A stretch of 36,852 nt of DNA, taken from CAZSRL01 sp964609615. GTDB lineage: Bacteria; Bacillota_I; Bacilli_A; RF39; UBA660. Position 1 is the stretch's first letter, and every line of letters starts with the position of its first letter. The notes beneath the pieces were generated by a model. The model was not told the origin of the DNA, made no database searches, and saw only the letters and a list, made by a program, of their open reading frames with translations. The stretch covers positions 1 through 36,852 of the forward strand of contig CAZSRL010000008.1 of assembly GCA_964609615.1 (NCBI GenBank), read 5' to 3'. Position numbers and translations under genes: made by a program. This document shows, in pieces, positions 19,565-25,756 of the stretch.

Positions 19565-19593
19565 ATTATAGCATAAGTATTTTTTTTTTACAA
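19565..19593 (-). promoter_or_regulatory. Strong promoter of the thioester-adhesin operon
   Basis: On the minus strand -35 TTGTAA (19593-19588), 17-bp spacer, -10 TATAAT (19570-19565) with a TGC extended -10 in front. Transcription should begin near 19558, just before the first gene. Confidence 0.78.
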
Positions 19594-19605
19594 TAAAAAA
19601 GAGGA

Positions 19606-20124
19606 TTAATAACCATCCACTATTTTATATTGTTTTACTATCTTATTAAATTCTTTTGGAAGCATATCATAACTTGTTATTTTTACAACTTTTTGTGTTT
19701 CTCCCCCTCTTATATATATTAATAAAGGCGCATTCCCTAGTTTAACACTATCATTACCAAATCTCTTATTTAATATATCAACATAGTAATTATTATCAGT
19801 AACATTTAAATACATTACTTCATCAACTAAATCTTTCTTTTTAATTTCTTTTAACAATTTTTTTTCTTGTGCGTATAAATCTTTATCATTATTATAACCA
19901 ACATATAAAACCACTTCATTTATTTCATAAAATGGTTCTTTAAGTTCATTAATATTTACTTCTTTAACATTTCCACTTAAAACACTCTCACTATACATAT
20001 TTTCTTTATATGTTTTAATCCATGCATTGATGTAAAAAGTTAACAAAATTGTTATTACAACAATTACTGCTAAAATAATGTAATTTTTAGTGGGTATTTT
20101 TTTATTATCTTTTTTACTTTTCAT
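19606..20124 (-). CDS. Membrane-anchored thioredoxin-fold protein without active-site cysteines
   Basis: This 172-residue protein has one N-terminal TM (about 15-34) and an outside domain (about 65-170) whose order of strands and helices fits a thioredoxin fold: EVVLYVGYNND, then helices, VDEVMYLNVTDN, and the cis-Pro-like NAPLLIYIRGG. The CxxC expected after the first strand is absent (YNNDKD in its place), and the domain has no Cys, so it cannot be a redox enzyme. It may be a binding or structural protein. GGAGGG lies 4 nt before the start. It follows queG by 32 bp, probably on the same transcript. A weak hairpin with a T6 run overlaps its stop. Confidence 0.65.
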   Translation of the reverse strand: MKSKKDNKKIPTKNYIILAVIVVITILLTFYINAWIKTYKENMYSESVLSGNVKEVNINELKEPFYEINEVVLYVGYNNDKDLYAQEKKLLKEIKKKDLVDEVMYLNVTDNNYYVDILNKRFGNDSVKLGNAPLLIYIRGGETQKVVKITSYDMLPKEFNKIVKQYKIVDGY

Positions 20125-20156
20125 TTTACCCTCCTATATTGATTTTATCATAAAAG

Positions 20157-21035
20157 TTATTTTTTTTCTAGTACTTCCTTTGCAAGTTTTATATTTCTAT
20201 TTACAACTTCTTTTCCTCTCCAATAGCAAGCGCTATTTTTATAATATTTATTCCATTTGTCTTCATCAATTATTTTATAATTTTTAATAATACTTTTTCC
20301 ATCTAATGTAAAATTATTGGATTTTTTATTAATATTATATGGACAAACGTTAGAGCATATATCACATCCATAAATACATTTATTTATAAATTTTTTTTCA
20401 TCTTCTGTAATATTTTTCTTTTGAGTAATGTAACTTAAACACATATTAGAATTAAAATTATTATTTGATAATGTTTTTGTCGGACAAGAATTAATGCATT
20501 TATCACAGTTTAAGCAAGTGGAACGAACTTCTTTGTCATATTCAAAAACACAATCAGTCATCAACACTCCTATAAAAAAATTACTACCTATTTTTTCATT
20601 TATCAACAAGTTATTTTTCCCATAAAAACCTAAGCCAGCTTTAAAAGCAATATATCTTTCATCTAAAATATTATTATCAACAAAACATTTATATTTATAT
20701 CCTTCTTTTTCTAACTCTTTTCCCATTATTTCTAGCTTATTATATAATACTTCATGATAATCATTTCCCCAACAAAAAGATGAAAAATGCACTTCATCTT
20801 CAACACATAAGGAATTGTTATAACTAATACCAACAACAATAAAACTATTATATTCGTTGTATTTATCTTTTAAATGTGTTTTATCATATATAGAACCAAC
20901 TTGAAATGAGCAATTATTTCCTAGTTGTTTTTGTTTGTTATATCTATTCTCTAATTCATAATAATTATCTAATTTGGTAAAACCTATTAAATCAATTTTT
21001 AATAATGTTTTTATGTTTGTAATTTTTTCTTTCAT
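20157..21035 (-). CDS. queG: Epoxyqueuosine reductase QueG
   Basis: The 292-residue enzyme makes queuosine from epoxyqueuosine at the wobble base of tRNAs with GUN anticodons, using cobalamin and two [4Fe-4S] clusters. The N-terminal DUF1730-type domain carries the AGLGFYGKNNLLI motif with the preceding Asp (VDNNILDERY) expected for catalysis. Two ferredoxin-like Cys clusters follow: CLNCDKCINSCP and CDICSNVCP. The family's C-terminal HEAT region is short here. The predicted transcription start lies near 21044, so the leader before the ATG at 21035 would be about 9 nt with no good ribosome site; a GTG at 21044 would be leaderless. Which start is used is uncertain. Confidence 0.88.
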   Translation of the reverse strand: MKEKITNIKTLLKIDLIGFTKLDNYYELENRYNKQKQLGNNCSFQVGSIYDKTHLKDKYNEYNSFIVVGISYNNSLCVEDEVHFSSFCWGNDYHEVLYNKLEIMGKELEKEGYKYKCFVDNNILDERYIAFKAGLGFYGKNNLLINEKIGSNFFIGVLMTDCVFEYDKEVRSTCLNCDKCINSCPTKTLSNNNFNSNMCLSYITQKKNITEDEKKFINKCIYGCDICSNVCPYNINKKSNNFTLDGKSIIKNYKIIDEDKWNKYYKNSACYWRGKEVVNRNIKLAKEVLEKK

Positions 21036-21050
21036 ATATATCACATCTTT

Positions 21051-21079
21051 ATTATAAAATAATATTGATGTATTGACAA
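21051..21079 (-). promoter_or_regulatory. Promoter of queG, overlapping the tRNA-Gly promoter
   Basis: On the minus strand -35 TTGTCA (21079-21074), 17-bp spacer, -10 TATAAT (21056-21051). The -35 shares five bases with the -35 of the divergent tRNA promoter, so both cannot be bound at once. Confidence 0.75.
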
Positions 21080-21100
21080 ATACAAAAAAATCAGTATAAT
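21073..21100 (+). promoter_or_regulatory. Promoter of tRNA-Gly
   Basis: A consensus -35 TTGACA (21073-21078), 16-bp spacer and consensus -10 TATAAT (21095-21100) lie 12 bp before the tRNA. Confidence 0.85.
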
Positions 21101-21112
21101 TATTAATGCAAT

Positions 21113-21186
21113 GCAGGTGTAGTTTAATGGTAGAACTTCAGCCTTCCAAGCTGACCACGTGGGTCCGATTCCCATCACCTGCTCCA
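21113..21186 (+). tRNA. tRNA-Gly (anticodon TCC)
   Basis: A complete cloverleaf: acceptor stem GCAGGTG with CACCTGC, D arm with AGTTTAATGGTAGAAC, anticodon stem TCAGC/GCTGA with loop CTTCCAA (anticodon TCC at 21145-21147), T arm GTGGGTCCGATTCCCATC-type, discriminator T and an encoded CCA end. It has its own promoter and terminator, so it is a single-gene unit. Confidence 0.97.
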
Positions 21187-21197
21187 AAAGCAAATCT

Positions 21198-21226
21198 GCT
21201 CGAACTTTTATAGTCCGAGCTTTTTT
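21198..21226 (+). terminator. Terminator of the tRNA-Gly gene
   Basis: GCTCG (21198-21202) pairs with CGAGC (21216-21220), extended inward by ACT/AGT after one mismatch, followed by six T. Confidence 0.85.
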
Positions 21227-21355
21227 ATTATTTCCTTCAATTATTCCTTCATACTGATTTTCATTAATTCTATTAAAACTATAAACTTTGTGCTCATTAT
21301 AGTATTCTAATCCTCGCCAAGCAGAATTTCCACTAGCAATATTTATTAATTTCAT
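21227..21355 (-). pseudogene. 5' remnant of a SWIM-domain protein gene, cut off at the tRNA terminator
   Basis: From an ATG at 21355 with a perfect GGAGG site, the frame encodes an N-terminus like that of SWIM zinc-finger/SNF2-associated proteins (IASGNSAWRGLEYYNEHKV, then NENQYEGIIEG). The family match breaks off where the sequence enters the tRNA-Gly terminator. The open frame runs on antisense through the tRNA only by chance. The zinc-binding Cys/His part and any helicase domain are missing. This is a truncated gene whose break point coincides with the 3' end of a tRNA gene, as left by integration or excision of a mobile element. The family assignment is by eye from about 45 residues. Confidence 0.5.
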
Positions 21356-21369
21356 TTTTAACCTCCAAA

Positions 21370-22061
21370 TCAATTATTCAACTCTAAATTTTTCTTTTCT
21401 TCTTCAACAGCGTCAATCACTTTTTGTTCTGTTGGCATATGAAATTTATATTCTGAAGAAAATATATTTTTATTATTTTTTGGTAAAGTATATTGTACAA
21501 CAGTCTTATTCTTATTGGTTCCTAGTAATATTCCAATTGTAAAATTTTTTTCTTCTATTTTTATCAATTCAACATAATATGACCAACTCAATTGCGACGA
21601 CAGTGTTGTCGCAATCGGAAAACAAATATAAATCTTTCTCATTCTTTCTAAATTTCGTTTAGAAAAACCTTTTCCAAATTCATTTGTCAATTTTTTAGAT
21701 AATTTTNNNNNNNNNNNNNNNNNNNNNNNNNNNNNNNNNNNNNNNNNNNNNNNNNNNNNNNNNNNNNNNNNNNNNNNNNNNNNNNNNNNNNNNNNNNNNN
21801 NNNNNNATTTCGTTTAGAAAAACCTTTTCCAAATTCATTTGTCAATTTTTTAGATAATTTTTCTAAAACCTCATCTCCATAAATTGCTCTTTCATCACCT
21901 TGTTATATCTCCATTATTGCTTTACCAATGTTCCAATATAAATTAATCATTTCAGTATTTAATGTAGAATAAACTCTATTTCTACTATTTACAACTAATT
22001 CTTTAATATTATCAAAAACACTATCAACATTTTTATAATTATAAATTAATTCATTACTCAT
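21370..22061 (-). pseudogene. Broken DUF1016/YhcG-family (PDDEXK nuclease-related) gene
   Basis: The gene starts at ATG 22061 with AAGGAGG 8 nt upstream. The N-terminal domain is recognisable (TEMINLYWNIGKAIMEI, then QGDERAIYGDEVLEKLSK, then GFSKRNLERMRKIY, then LSWSYYVELIKIE). A TAA at 21903-21905 interrupts it in frame, at a position where CAA (Gln) would suit the family, so it looks like one nonsense change. After LIKIE the frame jumps to the usual C-terminal end of the nuclease domain (NFTIGILLGTNKNKTVVQY, FHMPTEQK). The middle, including the catalytic core, is deleted. A 100-N gap lies inside the gene, but its flanks overlap by 55 bp and joining them keeps the frame. Confidence 0.72.
21652..21861. 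repeat. 55-bp identical copies flanking a 100-N scaffold gap (21707-21806)
   Basis: Bases 21652-21706 and 21807-21861 are identical over 55 bp and touch the N run on both sides. This is the pattern left when two contigs that end in the same k-mer are joined by scaffolding. It is most likely not a biological repeat; merging the copies gives one continuous frame. Confidence 0.9.
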
Positions 22062-22076
22062 ACAATCATCCTCCTT

Positions 22077-22352
22077 AAAATATTTTGTCCAATCATGTTC
22101 TTTTATAAGTTCTTTATGTTTTTCAGTAGTGTTTCGCGCTCCTTCATAAGCTGTGTTACACTCAACAATTGTACCATTAACATAATCAACCATAGGTTTT
22201 AAAAACTCTGGTTTTAAATAATTTTTATTACCTTTTTCACCACTATGTACTTTAACTGCAACCTTGGCTTTTAAATTTTTATTTAATACTTTATACATTT
22301 CTATAATGTTTTCTGGTGTTATATTTTCAGTAAAATATACTTTTGATTTCAT
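22077..22352 (-). pseudogene. 5' remnant of a DUF362-family (ferredoxin-like) protein gene
   Basis: The first 92 codons encode an N-terminus typical of DUF362 proteins (AVKVHSGEKGNKNYLKPEF, VECNTAYEGARNTTEKH). The normal continuation (some 250 more residues, often with Fe-S motifs) is absent. The frame instead runs straight into the ribosome binding site and start of the DUF1016 gene, giving a chimeric 149-residue reading frame. AGGAGG precedes the start. It is a truncated gene joined to foreign DNA. Confidence 0.7.
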
Positions 22353-22370
22353 ATTTTATCCTCCTAAAAT

Positions 22371-22376
22371 ATTATA
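22371..22376 (-). promoter_or_regulatory. Extended -10 promoter of the DUF362 remnant
   Basis: On the minus strand TGTTATAAT (TATAAT at 22376-22371) lies 18 bp before the start codon; no -35 is clear. Confidence 0.45.
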
Positions 22377-22402
22377 ACATGTTTTTTATATCTTAAAAAA
22401 TT

Positions 22403-22436
22403 AAAAAAGAGTTTCTATGATTATCAACTCTTTTTT
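22403..22436 (-). terminator. Bidirectional terminator after the double-glycine peptide gene
   Basis: AAAAAAGAGTT (22403-22413) pairs with AACTCTTTTTT (22426-22436) around a 12-nt loop; T runs occur on both strands. It lies 10 bp after the stop of the small peptide gene. Confidence 0.85.
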
Positions 22437-22446
22437 GTTATGGTTT

Positions 22447-22584
22447 TTAATATGATTTGTGTGAACGTTTTTTATCAAAGTATTCCCAAATACAAAACTT
22501 TGCAAATTTAATACGCTCAATTATATTTCTAACTATACCTCCACCATAAATACTCATTAGTTCGTTGTTATTTAATGTATACAT
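22447..22584 (-). CDS. Double-glycine leader peptide (candidate class II bacteriocin or peptide pheromone)
   Basis: This 45-codon gene has AAAGGAG 4 nt before its ATG and a terminator right after its stop. The first 16 residues, MYTLNNNELMSIYGGG, are a textbook double-glycine leader (hydrophobic/acidic pattern L-x5-E-L-M-x-I-x-GGG), as removed by C39-peptidase ABC exporters. The core would be about 29-30 residues, starting IVRNIIERIKFAKF and ending with a basic tail (DKKRSHKSY). It is amphipathic and cationic with a single Cys, so no disulfide. It lies downstream of the nuclease gene. No C39 exporter or immunity gene is seen in the window. It could be a bacteriocin, a pheromone, or an orphan relic. 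Confidence 0.72.
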   Translation of the reverse strand: MYTLNNNELMSIYGGGIVRNIIERIKFAKFCIWEYFDKKRSHKSY

Positions 22585-22613
22585 AAAACTCCTTTCTAAT
22601 GGATCCTAATTAA

Positions 22614-22642
22614 TATATATCAAATATATTTGGTTTAGTAAA
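22614..22642 (-). promoter_or_regulatory. Candidate promoter of the double-glycine peptide with a palindrome in the spacer
   Basis: On the minus strand -35 TTTACT (22642-22637), 17-bp spacer, -10 TATATA (22619-22614). A perfect 12-bp palindrome CAAATATATTTG (22621-22632) fills the spacer and could be an operator. AT-rich context makes chance matches common. Confidence 0.4.
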
Positions 22643-22646
22643 GAGT

Positions 22647-23381
22647 TTATTTTTTTAATTCGCTATTTCCGTTTAAATAATTTATAATTATATCTTTTTG
22701 TACATTATAAACAAATACATTAAAGTTTATTCCTTTTCCATTATCTTCAACCGATAGAGCTTCTATTTGAACTCCTTTTGCTAAAAGATTATCATTATCA
22801 AAATATGGTATTACTCTATATAATACATGATTGTTTGTTTTATTTATATATTGCGCTACTTTATTTTCAAATTCCATCATACCTTCTGTATTCATTTGTC
22901 TAGTACATGTTATTAAATTCTTTTCATTTGCATTTTCTCCAGTTAGTTGATATGCGATTAAATGACATCTATTATATAAGTATCTACCTGATATATTATC
23001 ATATTTTATTGTATGCCATCCTGACGGTTTTATCATTCCAATTGAGCCTCTTTCTTCTGATGGCATTAATTCTTTACTGATATTAGCAAATGCTACTCCA
23101 CATCTTCCTAAATTATCTAATTCACTATATTTTTCAAATGTGTTTGTATTTAAATATTTTTCATTAAAATCTGGTTTATTGTTGTTTATATATACATAGT
23201 TGTTTCCATTATATTCTGGTATATTTTCTTGTTTATAAGATTGTATTTTTTCAATATTATTGGTTTGTATTTTTTCTTTATTGTTTTCTTCATACATATA
23301 AGAAAAAATTAATAATGCTATAAATATTATTAAAAAAATTGTTGGATATTTAGTTTTTAGGTTTTTATTTTGTTTAATCAT
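22647..23381 (-). CDS. Secreted or membrane-anchored DNA/RNA non-specific endonuclease
   Basis: The 244-residue protein has an N-terminal TM/signal anchor (about 12-29), a short linker and a beta-beta-alpha-metal nuclease domain (about 60-235). The active-site segment is LYNRCHLIAYQLTGENANEKNL: His140 is the general base and a downstream Asn binds the metal. Gram-positive members often have NRCH where Serratia nuclease has DRGH. Relatives such as EndA act outside the cell in DNA uptake or nutrient scavenging. The start overlaps the SDR stop by one base (TAATG), so it is translated with it. It is the fourth gene of the ABC-SDR operon. Confidence 0.85.
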   Translation of the reverse strand: MIKQNKNLKTKYPTIFLIIFIALLIFSYMYEENNKEKIQTNNIEKIQSYKQENIPEYNGNNYVYINNNKPDFNEKYLNTNTFEKYSELDNLGRCGVAFANISKELMPSEERGSIGMIKPSGWHTIKYDNISGRYLYNRCHLIAYQLTGENANEKNLITCTRQMNTEGMMEFENKVAQYINKTNNHVLYRVIPYFDNDNLLAKGVQIEALSVEDNGKGINFNVFVYNVQKDIIINYLNGNSELKK

Positions 23382-24166
23382 TATTTTACTTTTCCAATAT
23401 TAATGTATGAACTAACATTTCTTATAACACTTTTAGGAAGTATTCTACTTGAAAAAACAACTATTTTATTTGATAAACCTGGGATAGTAATAACTTTATT
23501 TTTCATTAATGCTTTATATCCTTTGTATGCTACTTTTTCTTTTTTTGAAACAAGTAATACTTTAAACATTTTTGATTTATCCATTTTAGCTTCTTTTTCA
23601 AAGTTTGTTTCTGTAGGGCCAGGACATAATGCACTTACAGATATGCCATATGGTTTTAATTCTTTGTGCATACTTTCTGTGAATGATAATACAAATGCTT
23701 TTGATGCATAATACATTGCCATATATGGGCCCGGCTCATAAGCGGCGATTGATGCAACATTTAATATTTTCCCTTCTTTTCTTTTTTTCATTTCTTTTAT
23801 AAAATAATAACTTAATTCTATTAATGTTCTTACATTTACTTCTAATAGTGATTTTTGCTTTTCAAAACTTAAATTAGTAAATTCACCAAATGTTCCAAAC
23901 CCAGCATTGTTTATTAATATATTTATTTCTATTTTATCTTTATTTATTTCTTCTATTATTTCTTGTGAAGAGTTTGGTTCGCTTAAATCTTTTACTATAG
24001 ATTTTATATTAATGTTATGTTTTTTTTCTAATTCATTTTTTACTTGTTCTAATACAATTTTGTTTCTAGCAACTATAACTAAATTATATTTTTCTTTTGC
24101 AAATATTTTTGCTAATTCATAACCAATTCCACTTGAAGCTCCTGTTATTAATACTGTTTTATTCAT
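23381..24166 (-). CDS. Short-chain dehydrogenase/reductase (SDR)
   Basis: The 261-residue NAD(P)-dependent oxidoreductase has a Rossmann fold: TGASSGIG at the N-terminus (nucleotide binding), NNAGFGTFGE, a catalytic Ser in NVASIAAYEPG, and YYASK (catalytic Tyr and Lys). VSALCPGPTETNFEKEA follows. The arrangement resembles the DltE/YqjQ-like group of SDRs; the substrate is unknown. The ATG at 24166 is chosen because AAGGAGG lies 5 nt upstream, overlapping the stop of the ABC permease gene. It is coupled to permease and nuclease genes. Confidence 0.88.
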   Translation of the reverse strand: MNKTVLITGASSGIGYELAKIFAKEKYNLVIVARNKIVLEQVKNELEKKHNINIKSIVKDLSEPNSSQEIIEEINKDKIEINILINNAGFGTFGEFTNLSFEKQKSLLEVNVRTLIELSYYFIKEMKKRKEGKILNVASIAAYEPGPYMAMYYASKAFVLSFTESMHKELKPYGISVSALCPGPTETNFEKEAKMDKSKMFKVLLVSKKEKVAYKGYKALMKNKVITIPGLSNKIVVFSSRILPKSVIRNVSSYINIGKVK

Positions 24167-24176
24167 ATGTTCCTCC

Positions 24177-24905
24177 TTATTTATTATCACTTTGTAATCG
24201 TTTTCTAAATAATATACAAGCTAAAACTAGTACTATTATTGTATATATTACTACCGTTATAACTGGAATACATAATCCACTATAATCTGCGTTTAGAAAT
24301 GCTTTTGTAATATCAAGTGTTCCTTTAAAAGGTAATATATCACAAATAAAGTTAAATACTTCCCCAACCATTTCTGTTGAAAAATACATTCCACTTGTAA
24401 AAGCAACTAATTGTACTACTACACTTGAAATACCTGATGCTGATTTTTCTGTTGAAATACATCCAATTAAAATACCTAACATAATAAATAATAATGATAT
24501 TGGTAAAGAAATAAGTATTGTATAAATAACATTTATATTAAAATCTAATCCCAATATAATTGCTGAGATAAAGAATAATACATTTTGTATAATTACAAGT
24601 GGCATTATTGATAAAACATATCCACCAATATATTCTATGGTTTTCATTGGGCTAGCACATAGTCTTGTAAGAAGTGAAGTACTTCTGTCATTTGCGACTA
24701 AAGTAGCAGTAAAGAGTGAAATAAATGAGAAACTAAATATTATTATTCCTGGTGTAAAATTCTCTATTTTATATACTTCATTTGGTATTTTAAATTGTTG
24801 AAATATAAATAATAGAAATAATGGTAATAATATAGCAAATATTATACTTAAAGGATCTCTTATTATTTCTTTAAAGTTTCTTGAAGCAAAATTTAATGTT
24901 CTCAT
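24177..24905 (-). CDS. ABC-2 type transporter permease
   Basis: The 242-residue membrane protein has six predicted TM helices, the first after the N-terminal SRNFKEIIRDPLSIIFAI (typical ABC-2 start), and the conserved TLVANDRSTSLLTRLCASPMK segment between helices 2 and 3. With the ATPase encoded just upstream it would form a homodimeric or dimeric exporter for a drug, lipid or polysaccharide substrate. The start overlaps the ATPase stop by one base. It lacks a C39 peptidase, so it is not the processing exporter of the nearby double-glycine peptide. Confidence 0.88.
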   Translation of the reverse strand: MRTLNFASRNFKEIIRDPLSIIFAILLPLFLLFIFQQFKIPNEVYKIENFTPGIIIFSFSFISLFTATLVANDRSTSLLTRLCASPMKTIEYIGGYVLSIMPLVIIQNVLFFISAIILGLDFNINVIYTILISLPISLLFIMLGILIGCISTEKSASGISSVVVQLVAFTSGMYFSTEMVGEVFNFICDILPFKGTLDITKAFLNADYSGLCIPVITVVIYTIIVLVLACILFRKRLQSDNK

Positions 24906-25627
24906 TATTTACTACCTCCTGTTGCTAAAGTAACAAAAGCATCTTCAAAGTTTTTTGCTTTTGCTTTTTTTATTAATTCTTTACTCGTACCAACGCATTC
25001 TAGTTTTCCATTAGCCATTATTCCAATATTATCAGATAATTCTTCTGCTTCTTCCATATAATGTGTTGTTAAAATAATTGTCTTTTTACCCTTTAATTTT
25101 CTTACTATTTCCCATAATTCTCTTCTCGCTATTACATCTAACCCTAATGTTGGTTCGTCTAAAAATAATATTTTAGGATCATTTATTAGAGCAATAGCAA
25201 TTGATAGTTTTCTTTGCCATCCTCCTGATAGAGTTTTTGCTTTTTGATTTAAAACATTGTTTAAATTAAAAATATCTATTAATTCCTTTATTCTTTTTTC
25301 TTTATTTTCTATTTTATATACTCCCGCCATAAATTTTAAATTTTCTAATACAGATAAATTTGGAGCAATAGCGGTTTCTTGTGGTGAAAGATTTATTATT
25401 TGTCTTATTTGTTGTTTATTTGTTTTTAAATCTTTTCCTTCAATAAATATTTCTCCACTAGTTATATTAATTAAAGAAGATATCATTTTTATTGTTGTTG
25501 TTTTACCAGCACCATTGGTTCCTAAAAGAGAAAATAGTTCTCCTGCTTTTATTTTTAAATTTAAGTTATCTACTGCTTTTAAGTTTTTAAAATTTTTGGT
25601 TAAATCTTTTACTTCTATTGAATTCAT
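24905..25627 (-). CDS. ABC transporter ATP-binding protein
   Basis: The 240-residue ATPase partners the downstream ABC-2 permease. Walker A is GTNGAGKTT, the Q-loop lies in INLSPQETAIAPNLSV, the signature is LSGGWQRKLSIA, Walker B is ILFLDEPTLGLD, and the switch His is in TTHYMEEAEEL. This is the CcmA/DrrA-type of ABC-2 partner ATPases. The ATG at 25627 has GGAGGG upstream and is preferred to the site 12 nt before it. It is first in the operon ABC ATPase, permease, SDR, nuclease. Confidence 0.93.
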   Translation of the reverse strand: MNSIEVKDLTKNFKNLKAVDNLNLKIKAGELFSLLGTNGAGKTTTIKMISSLINITSGEIFIEGKDLKTNKQQIRQIINLSPQETAIAPNLSVLENLKFMAGVYKIENKEKRIKELIDIFNLNNVLNQKAKTLSGGWQRKLSIAIALINDPKILFLDEPTLGLDVIARRELWEIVRKLKGKKTIILTTHYMEEAEELSDNIGIMANGKLECVGTSKELIKKAKAKNFEDAFVTLATGGSK

Positions 25628-25724
25628 GTTTCCCTCCATATATAAATATTATTTTTTAATTATATTACAACTTAATTATATAATTTTTATATGTTTTTTA
25701 CAATACAAATAAGATATTTTATGA

Positions 25725-25730
25725 TATAAT
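25725..25730 (+). promoter_or_regulatory. Extended -10 promoter of the cysteine desulfurase operon
   Basis: TGATATAAT (TATAAT at 25725-25730) lies 26 bp before the start codon; the -35 is poor, as is usual for extended -10 promoters. The 130-bp gap between this operon and the divergent ABC operon holds both promoters. Confidence 0.5.
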
Positions 25731-25756
25731 TATTTAGAAGATTCGGAAGTGATAAT

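Noticed and set aside
21041..21226. Open frame continuing antisense through the tRNA-Gly gene
   Set aside because: The family-like part ends at the tRNA terminator; the rest is the tRNA read backwards and is not a plausible protein.
21652..21861. 55-bp direct repeat as an attachment site or mobile-element repeat
   Set aside because: The copies touch a 100-N scaffold gap exactly, which is better explained by contig-end k-mer overlap.
24177..25627. ABC transporter as processing exporter for the double-glycine peptide
   Set aside because: The ATPase has no C39 peptidase domain and the permease is of the ABC-2 type; they are encoded in the same direction but are not of the bacteriocin exporter class.
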